Source: Rhodospirillum sp047263945
GTDB lineage: Bacteria; Pseudomonadota; Alphaproteobacteria; Rhodospirillales; Rhodospirillaceae
DNA length: 64,000 nt
NCBI RefSeq assembly: GCF_047263945.1
Contig: NZ_JBLAVB010000003.1
Span: 595,499 to 659,498 of the forward strand
Direction of reading: 5' to 3'
Part shown: positions 1 to 7,943 of the stretch, piece by piece
Position numbering within the stretch: the first letter of the stretch is position 1
How the letters are laid out: every line of letters begins with the position of its first letter
Notes under the pieces: generated by a model
What the model saw: only the letters and a program-made list of their open reading frames with translations
Database searches by the model: none
What the model was told of the DNA's origin: nothing
Translations under genes and position numbers: made by a program

Positions 1-1
1 C

Positions 2-646
2 AAGGAAGCCGAATTGGATATGAAAGCGCTGAGGGGGGCTCTCCTCTCATATGAGGAGAGCCCGGCGAGAAAGTTGGGTGACCTGCCCGAGCTTAAGTCA
101 CTCCGGCATGGGGTGCCTGAATTGAATGTTCAGGATTGGGAGAGCCCGCTCTATGGCACCGATGATGGAAGAAAAAAATACGACCTTATGAGCGGTCCTG
201 ATTGGAAGGTGAACCCTTGGCGTATCGCTACGGTCCGCATCTCCCGTTGGGCGGACTACGTCGGTGACATCGAGATCAAGTATGAGCGCCTCTATTTGAC
301 CAATGTCGGCTTGATCCAGGGCTACCTTTCCGCATCGGAAATAGGGTGGTTCAGCCTGCGGAACCGAGGGGATGACGACGGTTTTTTCCTGGGTCCCGCA
401 GTCACGCCGAGCAGTGACGCTTACGTCAAATTCATGAAACTCAGATGCGGCGCGGGACTAGACTATATCGCCTTCAAGTTCAGCGACAATATTGAAGCGA
501 GCGGTGGTGGCGATGGCGGTGGGGAGGTTCACCTTGAAGAGCAAAGGACCTGCGTCACCGGTTTCAGGAGCAGTACCGAACCCTATGCGGCCCTGTTCGG
601 TTTGAAGATTTTGGGAAAAACGTTCCTCCCGACCCATTGGGTATAA
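2..646 (+). CDS. hypothetical protein, 5' end outside window
   Basis: The reading frame is open to the left edge, so the true start probably lies outside the window. A TTG at 14 and an ATG at 20 are the first in-frame start candidates inside it. About 210 residues are visible and the frame closes with TAA at 644-646. I recognise no family. The visible part is polar, rich in Trp, Tyr and Gly, and has no membrane segment or signal peptide. A glycine-rich linker near visible residues 163-170 precedes a C-terminal strand-like stretch (CVTGF, then ALFGLKILG). This loosely recalls beta-prism lectins, but that is only an impression. Confidence 0.5.
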   Translation, partial: KEAELDMKALRGALLSYEESPARKLGDLPELKSLRHGVPELNVQDWESPLYGTDDGRKKYDLMSGPDWKVNPWRIATVRISRWADYVGDIEIKYERLYLTNVGLIQGYLSASEIGWFSLRNRGDDDGFFLGPAVTPSSDAYVKFMKLRCGAGLDYIAFKFSDNIEASGGGDGGGEVHLEEQRTCVTGFRSSTEPYAALFGLKILGKTFLPTHWV

Positions 647-667
647 TGACACCGGATTTGGAGTCCG

Positions 668-696
668 TCGGGAAAATCGGGCATCGGTTTTCCCGA
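668..696. terminator. possible terminator hairpin
   Basis: TCGGGAAAA (668-676) pairs with TTTTCCCGA (688-696) around an 11-base loop, 22 bases after the stop of the partial upstream gene. No clear T-run follows, so its role as a terminator is inferred from position and stem quality. Confidence 0.4.
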
Positions 697-769
697 TAAG
701 ACAAGCACCGTCAAAAGGACCAGACCTCTGCCAGCCTTGTGCCGACGCTGCGGTATGGGATCTTGTCCC

Positions 770-807
770 GGGGGAACAACGCCTTATCTCTTAGGCGTTG
801 TTCCCCC
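770..807. promoter_or_regulatory. perfect 14-bp hairpin in the leader of the threonine aldolase gene
   Basis: GGGGGAACAACGCC (770-783) and GGCGTTGTTCCCCC (794-807) form a perfect 14-bp stem with a 10-base loop, ending 21 bases before the ltaE start at 829. No T-run follows, so it is not a typical terminator. It could be an mRNA-stabilising or translation-modulating leader structure, or a protein-binding palindrome. The function is unknown. Confidence 0.5.
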
Positions 808-828
808 TTAAGGATATGCGTGTTTCCC

Positions 829-1872
829 ATGGTCAATCTCTGTAGCGACAACGTTTCCGGTGCCCTTCCTCAGGTGGTCGAGGCCCTTGCGGCCGCAGCG
901 AGCGGTCCGGCCATGCCCTATGGGGCCGACCCTTGGACCGAAAAGCTGGAAGCCCGGCTGGCGGAGGTGTTCGAGCGAGAGGTGGCGGTGCTGCCCGTCG
1001 CCTCGGGCACGGCAGCCAATGTCCTGTCCCTGGCCGGGTTGACACCCCCTTGGGGGGCGGTCTACTGCCACCTGGACGGCCATGTGAACGTCGATGAATG
1101 CGGTGCCTTCGAATTCTTCTCCGGCGGCGCCAAGCTGATTGACCTGCCGGGGTCCGAAGGGCGGATCGATCTCTCGGCCTTGGAGCAGGCGGTTGTCCAG
1201 GCGGGAGGGCATGACGTTCATGTGGCCCAACCAGCGGCGGTCAGCATCACCAATGTGACCGAGGCGGGGACCCTTTATACCCCGGCCCAGGTTGCTGAGG
1301 TGGCGGAAGTCTGCAAGCGCCATCATCTGGCCTTGCATATGGACGGAGCGCGCTTTGCCAACGCCGTCGCCGCCTTGGGCTGCTCCCCGGCGGAGCTCAC
1401 CTGGAAGGCGGGGGTGGAGGTGCTCTCATTGGGGGGAACGAAGGGGGGATGTCTCGCCGCGGAGGCGGTGGTGCTCTTCGATCCGGCGAAAAAGCGCGAG
1501 ATGGAATTCCGCCGCAAGAAGGGCGGTCACCTTTTTTCCAAGATGCGATTCCTGTCGGCTCAATTCGTGGGTTGGCTGGAGGGGGATCTCTGGTTGACGG
1601 CTGCGGCCCATGGAAATGCCATGGCCGCACGTTTGGGTGCCGGGTTGGATGGAAACGCGGGCGTTCGGTTGCTACGACCGGTGGAGGCCAATATGGCCTT
1701 TGTCGAACTGCCCGAAGCCCTGCGCGAGGGATTGCGGGAGCGGGGGCATGCCTTTTATCCGGCTGGGCCGGAGTCAGATACGGTGCGTCTGGTCGCTTCT
1801 TTCGAGACGACAGAGGTTGAGGTGGAGGCCTTCCTGAGGGATGCACGAGAGTTGTCGATGGAGACTCTGTGA
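829..1872 (+). CDS. ltaE: low-specificity threonine aldolase
   Basis: PLP-dependent fold-type I enzyme expected to cleave L-threonine or L-allo-threonine to glycine and acetaldehyde in the cytoplasm. The start ATG at 829 gives the family N-terminus (MVNLCSDNVSG) and a 347-residue protein. The frame extends upstream to 739, but that part is not family-like and contains the leader hairpin. The Schiff-base lysine is Lys205 in SLGGTKGG. The DGARFANA motif (PLP-binding Asp, substrate Arg) lies shortly before it. The gene stands alone and converges with fliP, whose stop is 36 bp away. Family assignment is firm; substrate stereo-preference cannot be read from sequence. Confidence 0.9.
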   Translation: MVNLCSDNVSGALPQVVEALAAAASGPAMPYGADPWTEKLEARLAEVFEREVAVLPVASGTAANVLSLAGLTPPWGAVYCHLDGHVNVDECGAFEFFSGGAKLIDLPGSEGRIDLSALEQAVVQAGGHDVHVAQPAAVSITNVTEAGTLYTPAQVAEVAEVCKRHHLALHMDGARFANAVAALGCSPAELTWKAGVEVLSLGGTKGGCLAAEAVVLFDPAKKREMEFRRKKGGHLFSKMRFLSAQFVGWLEGDLWLTAAAHGNAMAARLGAGLDGNAGVRLLRPVEANMAFVELPEALREGLRERGHAFYPAGPESDTVRLVASFETTEVEVEAFLRDARELSMETL

Positions 1873-1908
1873 TCTTGCGCAATGGAGAGGCGGGGGAGGG
1901 GCGGGGTT

Positions 1909-2751
1909 TTATCCCCCACCCGGTCCACCGCCATAGCTGGACAGTAGCGAGCCCACAATCAGGTACCAGCCATCGACCAACACGAAAAAGATCAGCTTGA
2001 ACGGCATGGCCAGCATCATAGGGGGCAGCATCATCATACCCATGGACATCAGGACCGAGGCGATGACCATGTCGATGACCACGAAGGGCAGGAAGATCAG
2101 GAAGCCGATTTCGAAGGCCCGCCTTAACTCGCTGATCATGAAGGCCGGGATCAGGGCCTGAATGGACACCTCCGAGGGGTCGCTCACCGTTTCTTTGTTG
2201 AAGGACATGAACAGGTCCAAATCTTTGGCCCGCACATGGGCCAGCATGAAGACCCGAAAGGGTTCAACGATAAGGGGAAAGGCTTCCTCTTCGGTAATAT
2301 CTTCGGCGATGAGAGGGGCCAGTCCATTGTCCCAGGCCTGCTCGAAGGTGGGGGCCATGATGAAGAAGGTAATGAACAGGGCCAAGCTGGTGATGACCAT
2401 GTTTGGAGGTGCGGTTTGGGTCGCCAGGGCATGGCGCAGGATGGACAGTACCACCACAACCCGCGTGAAACTGGTGACCATGATCAGCAGTCCGGGCGCG
2501 AGGCTGAGGACCGTCAGCAAACCCACGAGCTGAATAATGCGCGAGGTGGTGGAGCCATCCCCACCTGCGTCGCCTCCCAGGTTCAGGTTCAGGGATTGGG
2601 CCAGCGCGGGGTTAGCACCCCAGATGGCTATGACCAATCCGACACAGATCGCGAGTGCCATGGCCCCCATGAGCCAAAGGGTCTTGCGACCCGGCGCGCC
2701 CGGGACGCGACCCTGAAAAGCGGTGGACTTACGCGCGGTGGGCCTGCTCAT
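1909..2751 (-). CDS. fliP: flagellar type III export gate protein FliP
   Basis: Core membrane subunit of the flagellar export gate (FliPQR ring), in the inner membrane at the base of the flagellum. The 280-residue product has an N-terminal hydrophobic segment ending ALAQS, fitting the cleaved signal sequence typical of FliP, then the family block SFTRVVVVLSILRHALATQ, a periplasmic region and two C-terminal helices (FLIFLPFVVIDMVIASVLM; MLAMPFKLIFFVLVDGW). An unusually basic tail of about 25 residues precedes the signal segment. Its ATG overlaps the fliO stop (ATGA at 2748-2751), so the two genes are translationally coupled. Confidence 0.95.
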   Translation of the reverse strand: MSRPTARKSTAFQGRVPGAPGRKTLWLMGAMALAICVGLVIAIWGANPALAQSLNLNLGGDAGGDGSTTSRIIQLVGLLTVLSLAPGLLIMVTSFTRVVVVLSILRHALATQTAPPNMVITSLALFITFFIMAPTFEQAWDNGLAPLIAEDITEEEAFPLIVEPFRVFMLAHVRAKDLDLFMSFNKETVSDPSEVSIQALIPAFMISELRRAFEIGFLIFLPFVVIDMVIASVLMSMGMMMLPPMMLAMPFKLIFFVLVDGWYLIVGSLLSSYGGGPGGG

Positions 2752-3152
2752 GGGCGGGGCTCTCCATCCAAGCTGACGTTGGAGTCGGCTGTCGCTCCGG
2801 GGGAGTCCGTTCCCGTCCCTGAAGCAGTGCGGTTGCCTTTCAGCATGCGGGCGAAGGCCGTGCCGGGTCCCCGTTCGGCATCGTCCTCCTCCCGGGCGGG
2901 GAGGCCGCTTTCAACCAGGAGATCGGTGCTGCCGCCCACCAGAAGCAGGTGTTCCACATTGTCCCTGCGGACCAGGACCAAGCGCCGTTTGGGGTCGACG
3001 GCGAGGGTTTCCAACACCTTGATCCGCTTGGCCGAGCGGTTGCGAACCATGCCGGGTGCGGCGAAGCGCTTCAGGACATAGGCGAGAGCGAACAGCAGCC
3101 CCAGTACGAAGACGAGGGCCAGCATGAAGCGAAGGTAATTGTCCATGTCCAT
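2748..3152 (-). CDS. fliO: flagellar biosynthesis protein FliO
   Basis: Small single-pass membrane protein that assists FliP ring assembly. It has one N-terminal membrane helix (LALVFVLGLLFALAYVL) followed by a cytoplasmic region with the FliO-type block IKVLETLAVDPKRRLVLVRR and HLLLVGG. The start is uncertain. ATGs at 3152 and 3146 place the helix at the N-terminus; an upstream in-frame ATG at 3212 would add 20 polar residues. None has a strong ribosome binding site. About 134 residues from 3152. It is followed by fliP with an ATGA overlap. Confidence 0.85.
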   Translation of the reverse strand: MDMDNYLRFMLALVFVLGLLFALAYVLKRFAAPGMVRNRSAKRIKVLETLAVDPKRRLVLVRRDNVEHLLLVGGSTDLLVESGLPAREEDDAERGPGTAFARMLKGNRTASGTGTDSPGATADSNVSLDGEPRP

Positions 3153-3273
3153 GGTGCGAGAACCGGTCGGTTTCCAAGGGAGCGCCGACGAGTCAGCGCT
3201 TGTGTGTTTCATTATTTGTACGGGCCCTGTCCCCACAAGGGACAGGAGTTGGGTCGTTTTAGCTCAACAAGTT

Positions 3274-3447
3274 GAGCATCGAGTGGACCGGAAGACCGGT
3301 GCGCACTTTTCCGCTCGATGCTCTAGAGTGAAACGGGATCAGCTTGAGTCAAGCTGGCCCCGTTTCACTCTCGTTCTATAAGTTTTAGAGTATCTTCGAG
3401 GCCAAGTTTGGTCGCGACGCGACCCAACTTGATCTCGGAATACTCTA
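3274..3447. repeat. composite palindrome cluster P1-P2-P3
   Basis: Three palindromes sit head to tail. P1 (3274-3323) starts GAGCATCGAG and ends CTCGATGCTC. P2 (3325-3371) starts AGAGTGAAACGGG and ends with its complement. P3 (3387-3446) starts AGAGTATCTTCGAGG and ends CTCGGAATACTCT. The same order recurs at 7747-7880, and single members occur elsewhere. CTAGAG joins P1 to P2, and CTAG at the right edge of P3 contains the TAG stop of the gene ending at 3445. No ORF is present. Confidence 0.85.
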
Positions 3448-3846
3448 GGACCCTTTCCCAGAAGGTGTGGGTGGGGGCTGCCAGACGTCGTCCAGGGCGT
3501 CATAGGCCCGGGTGACCTGTGCGGCCTTGGTGGGGGGCGTATGGCCTGGAGCGCCCTCAGGGGGATCGAACAGCAGCGGTCCAAAGCGGTCGTGCAGGGC
3601 GGCCTCCAATTCGTCCAGCCCTGTGATAAGCGATTTCAAGCTCGGAATAAAGGGGCGTCCATCCTGCCGGGGCAGGTCCGTTACGGCCTTGCACAGGGCC
3701 GAGACTTTGCCCTCCAGGGCCGAGAGGTCGACGGCCCGCTCCTCTCCCACCAATCGTTTGGCGGTGGCGATCAGGCTATTGACCTTCTCCAGTTCAACGG
3801 AAATGGCGCCGGTATTTTGGGAGGAGGACGCTGTCGGCGGGGTCAT
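3445..3846 (-). CDS. hypothetical flagellar-cluster protein
   Basis: A 133-residue soluble protein of unknown family. It appears mostly helical in the middle (about residues 16-90, with repeated Leu/Ala spacing) and ends in a Pro/Gly-rich tail. It has no signal peptide, membrane segment or recognisable catalytic motif. Its start overlaps the stop of the FlhB-tail paralogue by ATGA (3843-3846), so a linked role in flagellar export or motor regulation is a reasonable inference from context only. Its TAG stop lies in the end of a P3 palindrome. Confidence 0.7.
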   Translation of the reverse strand: MTPPTASSSQNTGAISVELEKVNSLIATAKRLVGEERAVDLSALEGKVSALCKAVTDLPRQDGRPFIPSLKSLITGLDELEAALHDRFGPLLFDPPEGAPGHTPPTKAAQVTRAYDALDDVWQPPPTPSGKGS

Positions 3847-4433
3847 GCAAGGGGCTCCTTATCGGAGAGACCTGTGGGGGAGGGGGCCGGTTCGGACTCG
3901 CCCGGGGCGGCGGCTTCGCCGTCCAGGGTCGGCAGCGGCATGGAGATCCGCGCGGCACCATGAAGGAGTGGCGGCGCCGTCGAAGACGCCATTGGAGAGG
4001 CGGCCATGGCGGCGGAGAAGGCATCAGCGCTGCTGCCTGAAAGCTCCGATCCCCCGTCCTCCGACGTTCCGGCGATCTGGCCATTGGCGCGGTAGACATA
4101 GGCGAGGATCTCTGCCACGGCGGCGAAGGCCTCTACGGGAATTTCGCTGTCGACATCGACGGCGGACAGAATTTGAACGAGATCGGCGTCCTCGCGCACT
4201 TTCACCCCATGGGAGAAAGCAAGCTCCAGGATCTGCTCGGCCACTGCGCCCCGTCCCGTAGCCAAAACTCTAGGGGCGGAGCCGGTGGAGGTGGGATCGT
4301 AGTCGAGCGCAACGGCGACGGTCTCGCCATCGTCACCGGTTTTGGTCGACCCTTTCGGGGACGACTTGGGATCTTCCAATCCGCTCCGAGTCCGCGTTCC
4401 AGGGACAGGGGGGCGGCTTTTTTTTTCGCTCAC
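3843..4433 (-). CDS. FlhB C-terminal-domain paralogue (FlhX/YscU-tail-like)
   Basis: The central region (about residues 40-115: VAVALDYD, then LATGRGAVAEQILELAFSHG and VDSEIPVEAFAAVAEILAYVY) matches the cytoplasmic domain of FlhB, the export-specificity switch. There are no membrane helices and no NPTH autocleavage motif. Such stand-alone FlhB tails are known as FlhX or EscU/YscU-like proteins and can partly replace the cleaved FlhB tail. The start is a GTG at 4433 with GGAG eight bases upstream. The first codons contain a run of nine A (plus-strand T at 4418-4426). The C-terminal 75 residues are low-complexity Ser/Ala/Gly/Pro. A CtrA-type box lies about 50 bp upstream. Confidence 0.85.
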   Translation of the reverse strand: MSEKKSRPPVPGTRTRSGLEDPKSSPKGSTKTGDDGETVAVALDYDPTSTGSAPRVLATGRGAVAEQILELAFSHGVKVREDADLVQILSAVDVDSEIPVEAFAAVAEILAYVYRANGQIAGTSEDGGSELSGSSADAFSAAMAASPMASSTAPPLLHGAARISMPLPTLDGEAAAPGESEPAPSPTGLSDKEPLA

Positions 4434-4482
4434 CCGAATTTCTCCGATTGGATGGCTTCAAACCTAGACTCGCAAGCCCGAG

Positions 4483-4497
4483 TTAAGAAGGTGTTAA
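4483..4497 (-). promoter_or_regulatory. CtrA-type box TTAA-N7-TTAA
   Basis: TTAA (4483-4486) and TTAA (4494-4497) with exactly seven bases between match the consensus of the alphaproteobacterial response regulator CtrA. The site lies 50 bp upstream of the GTG start of the FlhB-tail paralogue, a normal place for CtrA action on a class II flagellar promoter. cckA, the top kinase of that pathway, lies in the same window. Confidence 0.65.
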
Positions 4498-4573
4498 TAT
4501 CTAGACTCATATGGTTAGAGGATTGCGCGAAGCGGAAAACCGGTTGTCCGCTCCGCGTTCCCTGCGGCGGCCC

Positions 4574-4752
4574 CAGGGTACACGACAAGGGCCGACAGAC
4601 CGGGCTAACGCCCCGTGCTTTTTGGAGGCGAAGCCTCCAAGCCTCCCCTTTTTCTATTCCTTTTCAAGGAATTGGGGTCCGGGGCCCGCTGGCCCCGGCG
4701 GGGGCTGGGGCAGCGCCCCAGGGTGGGAAAAGGCAGACTGTCGTGTACCGTG
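4574..4752. repeat. R1 element, divergent interior
   Basis: The left end CAGGGTACACGACAA (4574-4588) and right end CTGTCGTGTACCGTG (4738-4752) form the R1 inverted terminus (13 of 15 complementary). The interior differs from other copies but keeps the same plan of GC-rich hairpins, for example GGAGGCGAAGCCTCC and GGGGCAGCGCCCC. No convincing ORF lies inside. Confidence 0.75.
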
Positions 4753-5136
4753 GCGCTTCCCACTTGTCCGATCTAACTATATGATTTAGATCACGTTTAT
4801 GAAATCAGGTCGGGCAGACTTGATTTTATCGTGATCTAATGTAACCAAAGGTTTGATGTTTTGACTGCGTCGGCGCACGAGGGGGGCGAAGGCGTGGATT
4901 TTGTCGGGCATTCGTTTCCGATGATTCAATGTTTGTTAAGGAAATGGGTGTGATAGTGTGAGACGGTGATAGGGACCGAAGGAGTCTGTCCGTCGCGATG
5001 AATTTTACGCGACCCCCTCGACAGGCAGAGGCCCCCTCGGATATGTCCACAGGACCGCGTCCTCTCCGGAACGCAGTTCATCCTGAATGTGGTCCCAGTT
5101 GAACGGGGCCCCACCAGAACGCGAAAGTCTGAAACC
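4753..5136. other. intergenic region upstream of flgB
   Basis: About 380 bp without a supportable gene. It must contain the promoter of the flgB operon. I see AT-richer sequence at 4775-4860 and a single TTAA half-site near 4935 but no complete CtrA box or confident sigma-54 or sigma-28 promoter. Confidence 0.4.
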
Positions 5137-5544
5137 ATGGATCTGAGCAAACTGGCGATCTTTAAAATGGCGAAGGACCGCCTGGATTGGTCTGCCCAGC
5201 GCGAGAAGGTTCTGTCCCAGAACATCGCCAACGCCGATACGCCGAACTATAAGGCCAAAGATCTGAAGGAATTGGATTTCAAAAATTTGGCCCTCAGCCA
5301 ATCCAAGCGGGTCAATATGGTGCGAACGAATGCGGCCCATATGTCTGGTGGTCTGCCCGATAGCGGTCCCTACCAGGAGAAGGTGGAGCGCTATCCCTAT
5401 GAAAGCTCGCCCGACGGCAACGAAGTGATTCTGGAAGAGCAGATGAGCAAGCTGGGCGAGACGAAGAGCCAATACACGATGTCCGTTCAGTTGCTTAAGA
5501 AACATTTGAATATGATCAAGATCGCGACCCGTAGCGGTCGATAG
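5137..5544 (+). CDS. flgB: flagellar basal-body rod protein FlgB
   Basis: Proximal rod subunit of the flagellar axle, exported through the flagellar type III apparatus. The 135-residue product has the N-terminal rod signature REKVLSQNIANADTPNYKAKD and a C-terminal helix (YTMSVQLLKKHLNMIKIA) typical of rod and hook proteins. The chosen ATG at 5137 gives the normal FlgB N-terminus; the frame is open further upstream to 5089 without family similarity. It is the first gene of flgB-flgC-fliE-fliQ-fliR, 23 bp ahead of flgC. Confidence 0.95.
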   Translation: MDLSKLAIFKMAKDRLDWSAQREKVLSQNIANADTPNYKAKDLKELDFKNLALSQSKRVNMVRTNAAHMSGGLPDSGPYQEKVERYPYESSPDGNEVILEEQMSKLGETKSQYTMSVQLLKKHLNMIKIATRSGR

Positions 5545-5567
5545 AACGGGGTTGGGGAAGCATAGAC

Positions 5568-5978
5568 ATGGATGAGCTGAAACAATCCAGCAAGATCGCC
5601 ACCTATGGCCTTAAGGCGCAGGCGGAGCGCTTGCGCACCATTTCTCAGAACCTCGCGAACGCCGATTCCGTGGCGGAACGGGCGGGAGAGGATCCCTATC
5701 GTCGGAGGATCATGACGTTCCGCGACGAAATGGACCGGGAATTGGGGGCAAAAGTGGTTAGGGTGGGGCGTCGGATGGAGGACATGAGCGCCTTCAACCG
5801 CGAATACAATCCCAGTCACCCCGCAGCGGACAATCAGGGTTACGTGTTGACGCCCAATGTCAATCCGTTGGTGGAGATGATGGATATGCGCGAAGCCCAG
5901 CGGTCCTACGAAGCCAATTTGAACGTGATCAAAACCGCTCGCGAGATGACCAAGAACACCTTGGAACTTCTGCAGTAA
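5568..5978 (+). CDS. flgC: flagellar basal-body rod protein FlgC
   Basis: Proximal rod protein, 136 residues, the usual FlgC length. It has the N-terminal rod motif RLRTISQNLANADSVAE, a central YRRRIMTFRDEMD stretch, and the C-terminal NPLVEMMDMREAQRSYEANL signature of the flg_bbr family. It follows flgB by 23 bp and precedes fliE by about 60 bp, the conserved flgBC-fliE order. Confidence 0.95.
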   Translation: MDELKQSSKIATYGLKAQAERLRTISQNLANADSVAERAGEDPYRRRIMTFRDEMDRELGAKVVRVGRRMEDMSAFNREYNPSHPAADNQGYVLTPNVNPLVEMMDMREAQRSYEANLNVIKTAREMTKNTLELLQ

Positions 5979-6039
5979 CAGAGACCTCATTCCTTAGGAC
6001 TTCAGTCCCTCAGGGATATGTGTTCAGGAGAACAAACCC

Positions 6040-6366
6040 ATGGCCGTCGATTTCGCCAGTGCCGTTTCCGCCTATAAGTCTGCCTCACGCATGGGGGGGG
6101 CCGAAGGTGCAGGGGCGATCACCAATCCCATGGGCGAGAAGTCCGAGGGACCCAAATTCGCCGAAATGGTTCAGGGGGCCGTTCAGGAAACCATTGATGC
6201 GGGGCGCAAGGGCGAGGATATGACGAAGCTGGCCATCGAGGGAAAGGCCGACTTGCGGGATGTTGTCATGGCGGTGAACAATGCAGAGACCACCTTGCAG
6301 ACCGTTATTGCTGTGCGCGATAAAGTGGTGAATGCCTATGAATCTATTTTGCGGATGCCGATCTAA
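6040..6366 (+). CDS. fliE: flagellar hook-basal body complex protein FliE
   Basis: FliE links the MS ring to the proximal rod and is an early export substrate. The 108-residue product ends in the family block VMAVNNAETTLQTVIAVRDK and VNAYESILRMPI. A run of eight G at 6093-6100 encodes part of the variable N-terminal region and could be prone to slippage. The following 170 bp before fliQ contain no gene. Confidence 0.93.
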   Translation: MAVDFASAVSAYKSASRMGGAEGAGAITNPMGEKSEGPKFAEMVQGAVQETIDAGRKGEDMTKLAIEGKADLRDVVMAVNNAETTLQTVIAVRDKVVNAYESILRMPI

Positions 6367-6538
6367 TTTTGTTCAATTCTAAATTGTACTATGGGTTGGA
6401 CCGAACTGGTTTGATCCTGGTGCGCTCAGGCCCTGCCTCTTGCGGGCATTGACCAAAACCGGGCGAACCCTATCATAGGCTTGGCAAGATCATAGGCTGG
6501 GCAAGGTGTGTCGCGGTGTCGGAAAGTGAGGATTCCCT

Positions 6539-6805
6539 GTGGAAGAGGCGATGATCATGGATGTGGCGCGGGATGCCATTTTCACCATGCTGCTCGTCTC
6601 CGCGCCGCCCTTGTTGGCTGGTATGGCTATCGGTTTGGTCATTGCCCTCTTCCAGACGCTGACCCAAATTCAGGAAATGACCTTGATCTTTGTTCCCAAG
6701 ATCATTTTGGTTTTCGCCGTCATTATGCTTCTGTTGCCCTGGATGGTGCGGGAAGTTTCTGAATTTATGGAACGCCTCATGGACATCGCCGTATCCCTAT
6801 CCTGA
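6539..6805 (+). CDS. fliQ: flagellar export gate protein FliQ
   Basis: Two-helix inner-membrane protein of the FliPQR export gate, 88 residues. The helices are LLVSAPPLLAGMAIGLVIALF and the stretch after VPKIILVF, joined by the conserved LTQIQEMTL loop. The GTG at 6539 is chosen because it restores the usual nine residues before the DVARDA motif and has GAGGA upstream. ATGs at 6551 or 6557 would shorten this conserved N-terminus. Confidence 0.93.
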   Translation: MEEAMIMDVARDAIFTMLLVSAPPLLAGMAIGLVIALFQTLTQIQEMTLIFVPKIILVFAVIMLLLPWMVREVSEFMERLMDIAVSLS

Positions 6806-6838
6806 TCCCTGTCAAAGGGAAGAAAGGGGGACACCCCG

Positions 6839-7597
6839 ATGTTCGACGCCTATCTTGACCTGAATGTCTTCCATTTGCTTCTGATCTTCGTCCGTTTGGG
6901 GGCGGCGATGATGGTCTTGCCCGGGTTTGGTACCGCCTATCTTTCCGTCCAAGTTCGCCTTTTATTGGCGGTGACCATTTCTGTGGTCGTGCTGCCCACA
7001 GTGGGTGGTGGATTGCCCCCCATCCCGGATAATGCCACGCTGTTGGTCCTCCTGATTCTCGCCGAAGCGATGATCGGCTTTTTTTTGGGACTGTTGGGCC
7101 AATTCTTGATGGTTCCCATCAATCTGGCGGGGACGGTGATGGGGTTTTCCACGGGCCTGATGATGGCTCAGGCTTTTGATCCTGCAACCTCTCAGCAGGA
7201 TAGCCTGATTTCCGGCTTTTTGTCGGAAGTGGCTCTTGTGCTGCTGTTCACCCTTGGCATGCACCATTTGATGTTGCAAGCGATTGTCGGCAGTTACCAA
7301 GTCTTTCCGCCTGGAATCCTGCCCGATACCGGCGACATTATTCGGCTTCTTTCCAAATTGCTCACCGATGGTTTTCGTCTCGGCTGGCAATTGGCGTCAC
7401 CCTTCGTGGTTTATGGCATTATCTTCCAGGCCACCTTGGGCGTGCTTGCCCGGTTGATGCCCCAGTTGAATGTCCTTTTCGTAGCCATGCCCGGCCAGAT
7501 TATTTTCGGCTTATCTCTGTTGATGACCACTGTGCCGGTGATCCTCATGGCCTTCATGGGGCATTTCGAGGATAATTTCATCGGCTTCCTTCGCTAG
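6839..7597 (+). CDS. fliR: flagellar export gate protein FliR
   Basis: Inner-membrane export gate subunit with about six helices over 252 residues. Conserved features include VRLGAAMMVLPGFGTAYLSV near the N-terminus, GFSTGLMMAQAFDPATSQQ in the middle and PQLNVLFVAMPGQIIFGL near the C-terminus. It starts 33 bp after fliQ. The TAG stop at 7595-7597 is followed directly by ATCAAATCC, resembling the left end of a P4 palindrome, and then an R2 element. Confidence 0.95.
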   Translation: MFDAYLDLNVFHLLLIFVRLGAAMMVLPGFGTAYLSVQVRLLLAVTISVVVLPTVGGGLPPIPDNATLLVLLILAEAMIGFFLGLLGQFLMVPINLAGTVMGFSTGLMMAQAFDPATSQQDSLISGFLSEVALVLLFTLGMHHLMLQAIVGSYQVFPPGILPDTGDIIRLLSKLLTDGFRLGWQLASPFVVYGIIFQATLGVLARLMPQLNVLFVAMPGQIIFGLSLLMTTVPVILMAFMGHFEDNFIGFLR

Positions 7598-7606
7598 ATC
7601 AAATCC

Positions 7607-7746
7607 TTATACCAAGCGGCGCGGGTTTAAACCCACGCCGCTTTTCTTGCGTTCAAACGCCAGGCGGGCTTTTACCCGCCATAAGGCGCGGCGGCCACTT
7701 GGCCCCTTCCAAGGTGCGGTGAGGCAAACTCACCGCACCTGGGTAT
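7607..7746. repeat. R2 multi-hairpin element, copy 1
   Basis: About 138 bp beginning ATACCAAGCGGC and ending at a GGTAT. It contains four consecutive hairpins, including AAGCGGCG...CGCCGCTT, GCGTTCAAACGC and AAGGTGCGGTGA...TCACCGCACCT. The other two copies are at 43937-44074 (opposite orientation) and 50038-50175. Non-coding. Confidence 0.85.
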
Positions 7747-7880
7747 GAGCCTATCGCGTGGACCGGAAAACCGGTTCCCACTTTTCCGCGCGATACTCTA
7801 GAGTGAAACGGGATCAGCTTGGGTCCACGCGCTTGGTTTTACTCTCGTTCATATCGATAGGAGAGTATCTTCGAGACCAA
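7747..7880. repeat. composite palindrome cluster P1-P2-partial P3, second copy
   Basis: P1 at 7747-7798 (with GGACCGGAAAACCGG at its centre), a diverged P2 at 7800-7845, then the left half of P3 (7862-7880). The order and orientation match 3274-3447. The cluster ends about 60 bp before flhB. No gene fits in 7598-7943. Confidence 0.75.
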
Positions 7881-7943
7881 ATGGGTCCAATCTGATTGCG
7901 CTGAATGCGAGCGGTGGGGGATCAATAACCCTGGAAGGGCGTC

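Noticed and set aside
4511..4789. 92-residue plus-strand ORF upstream of flgB
   Set aside because: It runs through the hairpins and right terminus of an R1 element and has a Pro/Gly-rich composition derived from them.
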